Position numbers and translations under genes: made by a program. A stretch of DNA of 64,000 nucleotides from Poa pratensis (Eukaryota > Streptophyta > Magnoliopsida > Poales > Poaceae). Every line of letters begins with the position of its first letter. Positions within the stretch are counted from its first letter, which is position 1. The DNA lies in assembly GCA_947311845.1 (NCBI GenBank), contig CAMZMU010000052.1:134135169-134199168 (forward strand). Direction: 5' to 3'. This document shows, one piece after another, positions 9,733-20,737 of this stretch. Under the pieces are notes generated by a model that did no database searches, was not told the DNA's origin, and worked only from the letters and a program-made list of their open reading frames with translations.

Positions 9733-10575
9733 TCAAGATGGCAACGGGGACGGGTACCTCCGGGGGGCACTCCACCATCCCCGCCCCGATCCCCGCCAAT
9801 CCCTGTCCCCGCTAGTCCCCGTTACTCTATCGGGGAGGAATTGCCCCCCGTCCCCGATATTAACGGGTACCCGACCCCCATCGGGGACTCCACGGGGATA
9901 TCGACCGCACCTCCTAGCTCGCCGAAACCGAGTCGCCGTCAGCTCGTTAGCACTCAGCAGCCTCCCATTCGTCGCCCGCGGTCGTCAGCTCGTCCTCCAG
10001 CCACGAGTTGAAGAAGAAATAGAGCAGCCGCAACAGCCCGCCGGTAGGAGGTGGCTCACCGGTGTGCGTGTAGGCGGGCTGCCGGCGACGGGGATGCGGA
10101 TGGCGTGCGGACGGCCCTATGCGTCTCGTACTCTCGTCGGGAGAGAAGGAGCTAGGCGTTGCGTGGAGACAGGAGGTAGAAACAAGAGAGGGAGGCGGCG
10201 GCGATGAGGAAGAAGATAAGGGAAGCGAGCGAGAGGAGGGCTGCGCTCGTGTTGCGTGTGTGGTCATGCGCTCGAGCAGTATGCGTGTTGGCCTGTTAGG
10301 CTAGGTTAAGCCGGATTGGTGGGCTGCTTTTGGGTGGGCCAGCTAGTTTTGGGCTTAATTGCTATGGCCGCTGGAAGCAGGTCCCACATGTCAGTAGCTG
10401 CCTGGCGGGTATCCATGGAGGCTCCACGGGGCGAATTTGCCCCCCATCCCCGCCCCGTTATGCTATCGGGTACCCGTCAAGGAATCCCCATAGAGACAAT
10501 TTGCCCCCCGTCCCCGGTTCATAGCGGGTATATCCCCGCGGGTACCCGCCCCCACGGGGAAAACTGCCATCTTGA
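9733..10575. mobile_element. Non-autonomous hAT transposon (843 bp)
   Basis: The ends TCAAGATGGCA and TGCCATCTTGA are perfect 11-bp inverted repeats of the hAT type (GATGGCA core). AACACAAG flanks both sides (9725-9732 and 10576-10583), a perfect 8-bp target-site duplication typical of hAT. Subterminal regions on both sides carry repeated ACGGGTACC/CGGGTACCCG and CCCCGTCCCCG blocks, plausible transposase-binding sites. The middle is GC-rich with short frames, none resembling a hAT transposase, so mobility would depend on another element. Confidence 0.9.
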
Positions 10576-10583
10576 AACACAAG

Positions 10584-13500
10584 TGACATGTAGGATATTT
10601 TTTCCCTTGATAAAAACTCCCCCAGTTGCCGAGACTTTTTCTTTAGGACCCACCACATAGCGTAGTGGGCCACTACCACAAGCGATTTTCTCTAGAAGCT
10701 AGGGGCTACCAAGTTGCAAAGCACACAACACAAGCTGGCTGTCATCCTTGATTGCTGCTAATCAGGTTGCTGAGCGGCAAATCAAAACAGGGGCGCGTGC
10801 AATCATGAGTCAGCAGCAGTGCCCAACCAACAGTTCGATCGATACTTATTCATTTCTCTCCACTTTGATAATTTTTCCAACCATCCCGTTGATTTTTCTC
10901 CCGAACATGTCACATCCGATTCGATGGACTAGTTAATTAAGATGATTCGTTTGAGTTTCTTTTGCAGCTGAGTGAGCAGCGGTTGGCTCCGTGGATCCAT
11001 CGTGATTAATAACGTAAACTATGCTAAGCTAAACTGGCTCGCAGAAAAACAGGGGCGCGGTAAGTACGGCCGCTTGATTTGACGACAATCCCTACCCGGA
11101 TTGAAGCCATGGCTGCAAACTGCGACGGGAAGCTTGGTTAGTTTAATCTGAAGAATTAAACCAAGGCCTACTCATCGTCTCCCACATCTTGTCGTTTGAT
11201 GTTACATGTAACGTGTGCTGTGTGCCGTTGATGGCGTGTTCCTTTTTAAGGGCGCCATGCAAGTAGCCAAACTAGGGGGGTATCAAGTGTGTGCTAATGC
11301 AATTGGTCCATGATTGCAACGGACTATCTAGCGTTTGCTCTGGTGATAGGTACAGAGTGTCAGAGTACCGAGCACGTACTGACTGCTGAACAACGACTCA
11401 ACACATAAGGATCAAATTGCATTGGTAGCTTCTAACCTGAGATCTTGGTACGAGACAAGCTGCATCACTGATGGACTCATACTCTTCTTCGTTAGCAACA
11501 TGAGATATTTCGGATTAACCAACTGCGAATTGGGTTTTGATTATGGTCTTGTTAGACGTCAGTCGACTCAGATTTAAAAATATCATGGAGACAATGCATA
11601 TGTGTGTTGCACAGTGAAAAACAAAACATGGAATATTATAGGCCACAAAGAAAATACAAACCCTGATATCGAGGCTTATCGGGTGGATATGCCCCCGATC
11701 GACTAATACTTCATAAGAGTAGTCGACTGAGCAATAATAATTACGTAAGTTCTGTAGGCGCATGTCAGTGACAATACCAACTGATGGCAACATCAGAATC
11801 ACATAATAGTTGCCAAGCCAAACTCTTCGAAAATAGTTAAGGAAGACACAATTGTATCTCCAACCATGCGTGTTATCCTCTTCCTTTGATGATCTTTCCT
11901 CTGCAATTTCATCCTGATGTGGGTTGCTTGCCTGATCTTCCTTTGTTACTCTGCATGTATGTTTGAAAGTGTCGCGACGGGCCTGACAGTTTGGCGCAAG
12001 GGGCCAGATATTTTGATGGCCTGAAGCCAATCTCCGCCTCTTCTTATTTCCTGAGCTTGAGCTCCTCCCTTGTACCTTCTAGGTCTTGGCCTTCATACGT
12101 AAGTACACAGAGTATTGACATGAGGTACCAATTTGTTCCCGTAGGGATAAAAATCACATGTGTTTAGTAATAGATTTGCCTCATTGTGTAGGTCTTTAAC
12201 TCGAGCTCTTGTTATAGAACCAATTGGAGCTGCAGATGGTGTTCATCTTAGATGGTGATGTCCTGGGTACCCACTGTATCACATCCCCCGTAGATATTAA
12301 GATACCACTTATTTGTTGAAAAACGACGTCAGATGTTTTTACTACGCAAAGCGAGCGAGAGAGAACATTACTGTACATAGTGTACATAATAACACAAAGG
12401 ATTAGTGTGAGTAAATATCACAAAACCACAACTGTTGGCGATAGGAGGTTTCATCATAACACAATCAAGGAGAAATTTACCACAAAACCAAAACTATTAT
12501 GATAAGTTGTTTCATATGACCCAAAGCTCAAGACTTAGGACGTTTCCAGCATCTCCGATTCACTAGACCGATATGTAAGACTGCGCTTTTCAAAGAAGCA
12601 GGTAGCTCTGCTTAGGCTCAACCAGGCCTAGATCCGACCTAGTCTCGATAAACAAAATCAATAATGTAAAATATCTGAACATAATATAGAGTAATTCAAA
12701 CTATTATATGTGGTAATATAGGAAATTTCGAGCTTATTTCGCCCAAGATTTTTGCAATTTTTTAAAATTTCGGCCATGTAAGCAATGATTGAAATTTTAC
12801 CTCATTTTGCTCAACCGTTCGAAAGTATTTGCAAATTTTCAACACTCGCCCAAATTTTATTCAACATTTCAAAGTTTTCAAAGAAAACTAAAAACATTAT
12901 AGCCCAAGTTTGGTCCAAGGAAAAAACGAAGGTAAAACACTGTTGTGTAATATGCTATTAACTGTGGTTTGATGATATTTCGGCTACTGTGCAAATAAAA
13001 AAACAAGTCGGGGAAGATAAATAGATAAGCAAACTAAGCAAACGGATGGTCCTTTCTGCCAAACACCGCCCATATTAAATATGTATTGAGCGCTCTCAAA
13101 TCATACATACATCATTATTAGCATTATTATTTCCTGACTTTTATATTATTTAAAAACACTTTTTACTGTAAGAAAGCACTTTTATATTGTTGCACTACAC
13201 TTACATTGTTAGCATTTAAATGTTCTGAAAATACAAATCATCGACTGGACTTTGATTTATAGTTTGCATATTAGTTACACCATCAATGTCTCTTTCTCGC
13301 ACCATTGCATCTTTTTTTTTCACATTGTTTTCATCTTGTTCTAATACAACGTGTTGCGTGACAACCACCACAACTGAGTTGTGGATACAAGAAAATTTAT
13401 TTCTTATTTTTTTAGGCATTATTAAAGGAAAGAGGAGTACTAGTAGATCTCTGTGCTTGATAATCAACCCCATGTTATCTTTGTGGTGAAATATCCACTT

Positions 13501-14659
13501 GCTACAACACTTTGCGCTTGGAGTTTCAACGAGTTGGTATACAATTAGATTGTTGCCACCAATATCTCTTTCTGGCGTTATTGCCCGAGATATTTGTGAG
13601 CTCACCTTTCTTTGTGTAAATCCTGCAAAATAGTTTTAAGTCATTCTGATATTGTTCTTGGGTATACTCTAGATGTTTCTATATATTTGCTTACCAAACC
13701 ATACACCAGACACCTCTATTAAGATATTTGTTCAGTCCTGTGAATTGTGATCTCTTCAATATATTTAATATTATTGGAAATAGAGAAGAACATTCCCACA
13801 CTAATATACATATAAATTATAGAATTCATTTTTCTAAAAACCATTCACGTTGTTTGTATTTTTGATTTTTCACATTTAAGATGGTTGTGTATCTTTATAA
13901 GGCAATATCTTGGAACGGAATTTTTTTTGCGCGGCTCACATATGTTTTCAATATTATATGTTGCAACTATGCAACGTAAATCATTGTATGGTTAACAATA
14001 CTAACTAAATAATGTACGACCTATATTTTAAAAATCATGCTATGGCTAAAAAAGGTATAGAAGTTTAGTATAATATTTACAACTTTTCCCGGGTCAAAAT
14101 CTAGTTGGAACATTTCTGAAGATAAGGACAATGAGCTAGAAGAGAGCGAGGTACAAATAGACCATTCTAAATAATAGACGAGGAGTCATGTTTAGCTATT
14201 TATTTTGTAAAGAAGCAGAGAGAAATTTCGGACTATGTCATACATTTTATCCAAGTTTGTTTGTTTTTTTCAATTTTATATTGACACATACTCGTTCTGC
14301 AGAGAAAACTTGATTTCCATTCTTAAAGATATCAAAAAACATATGTTCTTTGTGGACAAAAATGATAGGTTAAGGTTTTATGTATAATATCTTGCTTTTG
14401 CTTAAATGATCTCAACCTTTAGAGAAGAGGTCGAATCATCTAGTATCTGTGATATACGTTGGGATGTTGATCATTATTCCGGGATCCTTCTAAGCATGGA
14501 CCAACATCGTACACTCAACGATAACGATACTCTGCATATACATTGGGATTTTTCACATTTAAGCTGGTTGTGCATGAACCAAGAAAAAAAATCATGCTCT
14601 TTTGGTAGTGGGTTATACACCCACGAATTTGAGCTGTCTGGTGTTAATTAAACTATGTT
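10584..14659. other. AT-rich intergenic block with one exon-like fragment
   Basis: About 4 kb without a convincing gene. A coding-like minus fragment (11875-12078) is listed separately. A phrase TTTTTCACATTTAAG.TGGTTGTG occurs near 13866 and again near 14550, hinting at an internal duplication or shared repeat. Phrases such as ATCACAAAACCACAACTGTT near 12420 are of the kind found in dispersed grass repeats. No termini were resolved. Confidence 0.4.
11875..12078 (-). other. Exon-like coding fragment, unassigned
   Basis: After an intron-acceptor-like CTAG (plus 12079-12082) the minus strand is open for at least 68 codons with balanced, non-repetitive composition: a basic run GNKKRRR, then ASGHQNIWPLAPNCQARRD, TFKHTCRVTKEDQASNPHQDE, and EERSSKEEDNTHGW. 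The frame stays open to 11515 but becomes AT-rich and hydrophobic, so the exon probably ends near 11875. A second possible piece (HVANEEEYESISDAACLVPRSQ, then GT) lies near 11430-11500, also minus. It could be a gene fragment captured by a transposon or part of a decayed gene. I do not recognise the protein. Confidence 0.3.
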
Positions 14660-14664
14660 TATTG

Positions 14665-14828
14665 TGTTGACAAACTAGGGTTGTGGGCGGAAAACGATAC
14701 CTCCGTTGGGAGGTACGGGTACATGTTATATAGAGCTCAGGAAAAGCCCCTGGCGTGGCGTACAAGATTTGTAGACATACGGTGGAGTACTACTCCATAC
14801 ATACATGCTACGTATTACATGTTTAACA
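14665..14828 (-). repeat. Copia LTR (3' LTR in element sense)
   Basis: 164 bp, TG...CA bounded, with a TATATA motif at 14727-14732. It differs from the other LTR at four sites, all transitions by eye. Confidence 0.93.
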
Positions 14829-14835
14829 CCCTCCC

Positions 14836-16870
14836 TTAATCTAAAATTCTACAAAGATTTAGATTACGCTTAAATTCCTCTAAACTCCTCACAGGAAGTG
14901 GCTTAGTAAAACCATCAGCTACTTGATCCTTACTAGAAATGAACTTAACATCTAAAAGTTTATTTGCTACTCTCTCTTGTACAAAATGAAAATCTATCTC
15001 AATATGTTTCGTGCGTGCATGAAACACAGGATTTGCTGATAGGTACGTAGCTCCTATATTGTCACACCAAAGGCATGGTTTTTCCTTTAATTTAACATCA
15101 AGTTCCTTAAGAAGAGCTTCAACCCATATCAATTCTGCTGTAGCATTAGCCAGTGATTTGTACTCAGCTTCAGTACTAGAGCGTGATATCGTTGCTTGTT
15201 TGCGAGCACTCCAAGAGACCAAGTTCGGTCTAAGAAAGATAGAAACCCTCCAGTAGACCTTCTGTCATCAGGGCAACCAGCCCAATCTGCATCTGAAAAG
15301 GCACTCAACAACGTAGAAAATGAGCGAACAAACGTAATACCAATTTTCAGTGTATGTTGAACATATCTCAATATTCTTTTAGCAGCTGTCCAGTGAGTTG
15401 TTGTGGGAGCATGAAGATACTGGCAAACTTTATTCACTAAGAAAGATAAATCAGGCCGTGTGAGTGTTAGGTATTGGAGAGCACCAACAATGCTTCTATA
15501 TTGTGTGCTGTCTTCGGGACCAAGGAGTGTTCCTCATGCAAAGATAGCGGCTCGGTGGAAGAAAGTGGTGTAGGGGCAGGCTTGCAATTTTTCATACCAA
15601 CTCGAGCTAGCAAATCTGTGGCATACTTCTCCTGTGTCAAGAGTAAACCATCCTGCATTTTCTTAACCTCAATACCCAAGAAGTAATGTAGGTCACCAAG
15701 ATCTTTGATAGCAAAATGTTTATTAAGATCATGCAGAAGATCAGTAATGGCTTTATCTGAGGAGCTTGTCACTATAATGTCATCAACATAGATTAAGACA
15801 AACATGATGATACCTAACTTGTGATATAGGAACAAGGAAGTGTCAGCTTTCGATGGAACAAAACCAAGATCATGCAATTTGGAGCTAAGCCGTGAGTACC
15901 AAGCACGTGGAGCCTGCTTCAATCCATATAAAGCTTTATCAAGTTTGCAAATGTGATGAGGGGCATCAGGATTTTTAAAACCTGGAGGTTGTCTCATATA
16001 CACCTCTTCTTCCAGAACACCATATAAAAACGCGTTCTTGACATCTAGCTGCCGTAAACACCATCCTCGAGAGACTGCAACTGCTAAGACAAGTCTAATG
16101 GTTGCAGCTTTAACAACAGGACTGAAAATATCTTCATAATCTATGCCATACCTTTGCTTGAACCCTTTAGCAACAAGACGTGCTTTATATCTATCAATTG
16201 TACCATCTACATTTTTCTTGATACGATAAACCCACTTACAATCAATCAGATTTTTGTTGGTGTTGGGAGGAACAAGATGCCAGGTTTTGTTTTGAAGCAA
16301 AGCACTATACTCGTCCTCCATTGCTTTGCACCACTTTGAATCACTAAGAGCTTCTGAGAGAGAACACGGCTCCCCTGTAGATGCAAGCATACCGTATTTG
16401 ATAGTACCATCAGAATATTTTATTTTGTTCCCATGTTTATCATACCTGACCGTGCCGTCTGTGAATTTTTTCGGCTGTGTAATTCCCTTTTGCAAGCGTG
16501 TACGAATTCCAGGCGTAGGAGGAGCTACAAGCGGAGAGAGCACAGAGGATCCGGGGCCCTGGTCCGAATCACCATCGGATCGAGCGCCAGACACCTGCCC
16601 AGGCTGGTCTCCAGATTCGGAGACAGTGTCGTCATCATGTGGCGAGGTGGCAAGGGACCGCTCGGGGGTCCCGGCTACATCATCATGGCGCATGGCGCTG
16701 TCGGGCGACGTGGTCGTCGCAGATTGGCGCGGCGAGGGAGATGACGACAGCGCGGGGCCGCGCACGGCGCTGTCGGTTGACGTGGGCATCCCCCTCATGC
16801 GATAATGGATGTGTGGTAGTAGGAAGAAGGAGAATTTGTTGGCGGAGGAGGGCACCAGCATTTTTATGCA
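14836..16870 (-). pseudogene. Copia reverse transcriptase and RNase H region
   Basis: The minus frame from about 16870 to 15520 has the Copia RT landmarks in order: [36 protein letters not shown], the [10 protein letters not shown] block, [12 protein letters not shown] and the catalytic YVDD (15779-15790). After a frameshift near 15500-15530 the sequence continues as [21 protein letters not shown]...RILRYV and [19 protein letters not shown] further shift near 15220 leads to [20 protein letters not shown] and [14 protein letters not shown] of the RNase H. The region copies element RNA into DNA in active relatives. Here at least two frameshifts inside it, plus one joining it to integrase, rule out a single product. 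Confidence 0.9.
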
Positions 16871-19303
16871 TGGAAGCAAAAGGAAAAACATGCTCATCAA
16901 AAACAACATCATGTGAAATATAGATACGACCTGTAGACGGTTCGAGACATTTAACTCCTTTGTGACGTGGATTATACCCCAAAAAGACACATCGTGTAGA
17001 TCTAAAGGCAAGTTTACGTTTGTTGTAGGGACGAAGATTGGGCTAACATGCACATCCAAAAATACGAAGAGACTCATAATTGGGTTTTGTATGGAGGAGA
17101 CGTTCAACAGGAGACTCAAAACTGATGACTTTGCTAGGGAGCAAATTTATGAGAAAAGTGGTTGTGAGGAAAGCTTCATCCCAAAACTTAAGAGGCATGG
17201 ATGCATGTGCAAGTAAAGCCAAACCAACTTCGACAATATGACGATGTTTGTGTTCAGCTGAGCCATTTTGTTGATGAGCGTGGGGACAGGAGACATGATG
17301 GGAAATGCCAACCTTTTGAAAGAAACCATTCAATTTTTCATATTCACCACCCCAATCAGTTTGCATAGTTATGATTTTTCGACCAAACTTTCGTTCATCA
17401 AGTTGTTGGAAGTTAAGGAAAACTTGATAAACATCAGAACGCTTTTTGAGTAAATAAATCCATGTGAACTTGCTAAAATCATCAATGAAGCTTACATAAT
17501 TAGTGTGCTTGCCAACAGAGGCGGGGGCAGGACCCCATACATCAGAAAATATTTGTTTCAAAGGAACTGTAGAGACACTAGTAGAGACAGGATATGGCAA
17601 TTGGTGGCTCTTAGCTAGTTGACAAGAATCACAAATGTAAGGATTTATTTCTGGAGAATAGACTAAAGCATTTTTCCTAAGAACTTGTTGCACAATGAAC
17701 GATGAAGGATTCCCTAAACGACGATGCCATGTGGATGAAGACGGCATTATTGTGAGAAAAGCATGCTTGGACGACCCCATAGACGGCACTAAAGGGTAAA
17801 GACCATCATGACACGGTCCTTTAAACAGAATTCTCCTTGTTGCCTCGTCCTTGATCAAAAAGAAAGAAGCATGAAACTCAATAAATACATCATTGTGAAG
17901 AGCAAGTTTATGTATGGATAGGAGGTTTTTAGATGCACTAGGAACATGAAGGACATTATGAAGATGTAAAGATGCATGTGGGGTTTGCAGTGTTGAGTGA
18001 CCAATGTGACTTATGAGCATACCTTGACCATCGGCAGTGTGCACTTGGTCACGTCCTTTGTACTTGTCGGCGATGGAGAGCTTGTTGAGGGCACCCGTGA
18101 TGTGATGTGTTGCCCCAGTGTCAGAATACCAGTTGGTATCGACACCATATGACGCCATGTTGGCGGTCTTCTCCTCATGTTCACCATCACTGTCGGAGTT
18201 GTCGTTCTGATAACGCCACCAACAGTCAGCAGCGGGATGGCCATGGATCTTACAGATCTGGCACGTCACATCCACGAAAGGCGTGGGTGCACGATCACGG
18301 CGACGATCATCACATCTGCCATCAGTGCGACGGCGACGGTCACCTCCATCGCGTCGACCCCCACCATCACGGCGGCGAGCATCATCTCTATGGCCTCCGT
18401 CGTCATGGCGGCCTCCATCGCGTCGGCCACCATTTTCACAGCGATGTCCGTGACCACCATCATCACGGTAGCGTCCATAGCCGCGGTCACCGTGGTGACC
18501 ACGATCACCACGGTCACCGCGCATGTCTTGGCGTTCCTGGCGTCCGCGATCACCGCCTCCAGAGGGGCGCGTGTCACGGTAGGTGTGGAGGTTGTCGTCG
18601 TTGCTGCGCCTGGCGATGTTGGCGGAGGAGGTGAAGGAGCCTGCGCCCTGGCCAGTTTCGGCCAGCATGGCCTGGCGAATTTCGTGGGCACAGATCTGCC
18701 CGAAGAGGTCATCCACCGTGGTTCCTGGATTGCCATTGGTGGAGGCGACAATGGAGTCGTAGGATCCGTCCAGCCCGTTGAGGAGATAGCCCACGAGCTC
18801 ATCATCTTCAACAGGTTTGCCCGCATCTGCGAGCTCCGACGTGAACCACTTCATCTCAGCAAAGTAGGCGGCGGCGGTCATGTCGTTCTTCTTGGTGCCG
18901 TTGAGGGAGCCACAGAGACTATTGATCCTGGATCGGGAGTGAGAAGAAAACAGCTTTGTAATAACACCCCATACCTCAGCAGTGGTTTCAAGCCCAACGA
19001 CGTGCACCAGGATCTCGGGCGAGAAGGAGTTCAGGAGATAGGTCATGGCCGCGGCATCTCGAGTAACCCAGGCGGCGTAGGCGGAGTTGGGGTGGTGATC
19101 TTCTTTCCCTTGTCGTCCTCGGTGTCCACCATTGGTGGTGGCGCGGCATCACTACCATCCAGCAGCCCGGTGGCTTGGGCGCTGCGGAGGGCAGGAGCAA
19201 CTAGGGTTTTCCAGAACAGAAAGTTGCTTCGGGTGAGTTTTTGAGAGGGTGGCGAGCTCAGCGCATTGGTGAGGGCACCCATGATCGTCGATGTGGATCC
19301 CAT
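16683..19303 (-). pseudogene. Copia gag, protease and integrase region
   Basis: Gag starts at 19303 (MGSTSTIMGALTNAL, then SNFLFWKTLV). A one-base shift at the GGGG tract near 19089-19092 moves it to the frame containing MTYLLNSFSPEILVHV. It continues through an RGD/GDR-rich basic segment and a CCHC knuckle, C-QI-C-KIHG-H-PAAD-C (18222-18263). Protease follows with DTGATHH (DTGA at 18111-18122). Integrase has HRRLG, a CDSCQLAK zinc pair, DVWGPAP and TDWGGEY core blocks. A TAG at 17045-17043 interrupts the [20 protein letters not shown] block where Trp is usual. After it, [12 protein letters not shown] and [10 protein letters not shown] remain in frame to about 16850, where the frame shifts into the RT part. 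Confidence 0.9.
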
Positions 19304-19589
19304 TGGAGAGCAGGAAGGTTTTTGGTCGTGGTTCTATGGTTTTTGGGTTGTAGATCGTGGGTCTTTGGTTCTAGCTTATAGATCGTAGGTTGTAGGTTTT
19401 GGATCATGGGTTTTTGATCGTGGTTTTAGCTTGAGGCGGCGGCGGCAGAGAGAGCTGCGGCGGCGGCGAAGGTTTTAGGGTTTTTGATCGTGGCTTTGGC
19501 TTGAGGCGGCGGCGGCAGAGAGAGCGGCGGCGGCGAAGGTTTTAGGGTTTTCGGCGGCTAGGTCGTGGAGAAGAGGAGCTCTGATACCA

Positions 19590-19753
19590 TGTTGACAAAC
19601 TAGGGTTGTGGGCGGAAAACGATACCTCCGTTGGGAGGCACGGGTACGTGTTATATAGAGCTCAGGAAAAGCCCCTGGCGTGGCGTACAAGATTTGTAGA
19701 CATACGGTGGAGTACTACTCCATACGTACATGCTATGTATTACATGTTTAACA
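19590..19753 (-). repeat. Copia LTR (5' LTR in element sense) with adjacent tRNA-Met PBS
   Basis: 164 bp. On the minus strand it is followed directly by TGGTATCAGAGC (plus 19578-19589), a perfect initiator-Met primer-binding site. Confidence 0.93.
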
Positions 19754-19929
19754 TATTGTACAGTAACATTTTGACAATATACTCCAACGGATGCCGGAGT
19801 CCACGGCGCAGGCATATCGCTGCCTCCGGTATACAGACCCACAGTGCGGAGGCGCAAGCATTTGCGGATGGTCCCGAACCGACCCCCCCCCCCCTCGAGG
19901 TCCCGAACAAGCCCGTGACCTCCACGGAG

Positions 19930-20190
19930 ATGGACACCCGCCACCGCCGCCACAAAAACGTCGTGCCGTTGGAAGCCATCATCGCCGCGTCGAAGAACGA
20001 GGCGGCAAAGAACAACGATGCTTCACGCCTCGCCAACGAGTAGACCCGCGCCATCCAGATTGTCGCTACTCGGCGCCCCTCCAGCGATGAAGGCGCCTCC
20101 ATCTCCTTTGCCTCCGCTGATCCGTATTCCGTCTTCGAGCGTCGCTACTGTCCCGCTGGAGATGCCAAGGGAAAGGGCAAGGTGCCGTAG
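19930..20190 (+). pseudogene. Unassigned ORF tail with one in-frame stop
   Basis: The frame from ATG 19930 to TAG 20190 reads MDTRHRRHKNVVPLEAIIAA...NDASRLANE, a TAG at 20041-20043, then TRAIQIVATRRPSSDEGAS, FADPYSVFERRYCPAGDAKGK and a stop. It keeps the same frame on both sides of the internal stop and looks coding rather than random. It is probably the C-terminal part of a repeat-borne or captured gene lying just beyond the Copia insertion. I cannot name the family. Confidence 0.35.
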
Positions 20191-20479
20191 TGAGCTCCAA
20201 TCCATTTCTAGTCTTTTGATGTCCTGTTCATGTGTATATTTTGGCTGAACTATGTCCGTCACTTTATGTTTTGTTGTCCGTTTGAACTATGTTTAAATCC
20301 ATATCCGTCGAACTATGTTTGTCTATCCGTATGTTTAGCTGATGATTTACGTGCATGGGTTGTATGGTTTTGTAGGGTGGAGGCTGAGGGTGATAGTTGG
20401 AGAAAGACAAATTTGAGGATTGGCCGAACGTGTCCGCAGAAGAGGCGAAGTTTTCCTATTCGATGAAATGGCCTACTCA

Positions 20480-20737
20480 CTAATTGAAAAAGGACCACTC
20501 ACAATCAACCCCCACGAACATTACAGGAACCGGAAGAATCATTCCTCACATTGAAGTTCGAACTCCGGGGCAGCTCCGAGTCCGTGAACAGAGAGTGGGC
20601 AAAATTTGCGTATCTAGTTGGAGATTTTGTAACTAATTGAAAACGAATCACTCACAATCAACCCCCACGAACAGTACAGGAACCCGGGTGCATTATTCCT
20701 CACATAAAAAGTTCGTAATCCGGGGCAGCTCCGAGTC
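20480..20737. repeat. Two direct copies of a 103-105 bp unit
   Basis: Units 20480-20582 and 20633-20737 share CTAATTGAAAA, CACTCACAATCAACCCCCAC, GAACA.TACAGGAACC, ATTCCTCACAT and CCGGGGCAGCTCCGAGTC in the same order, 153 bases apart. They are non-coding. CCGGGGCAGCTCCGAGT closes both units. Confidence 0.8.

Larger units (their letters stand above)
14665..19753 (-). mobile_element. Copia LTR retrotransposon, complete but degenerate, minus strand
   Basis: Two 164-bp LTRs (14665-14828 and 19590-19753) begin TGTTGACA and end TTTAACA on the plus strand and are flanked by TATTG at 14660-14664 and 19754-19758. On the minus strand the primer-binding site TGGTATCAGAGC (complementary to initiator tRNA-Met) follows the 5' LTR, and a purine tract AAGGGAGGG precedes the 3' LTR. 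The order gag, protease, integrase, reverse transcriptase, RNase H is that of Copia. Several frameshifts and a stop make it non-functional. Four transitions separate the LTRs. Confidence 0.95.

Noticed and set aside
18107..19244. 175- and 355-codon plus frames opposite the Copia gag
   Set aside because: They are antisense shadows of the repetitive RGD/GDR-coding part of gag; they show low-complexity His- or Thr/Ile-rich runs.
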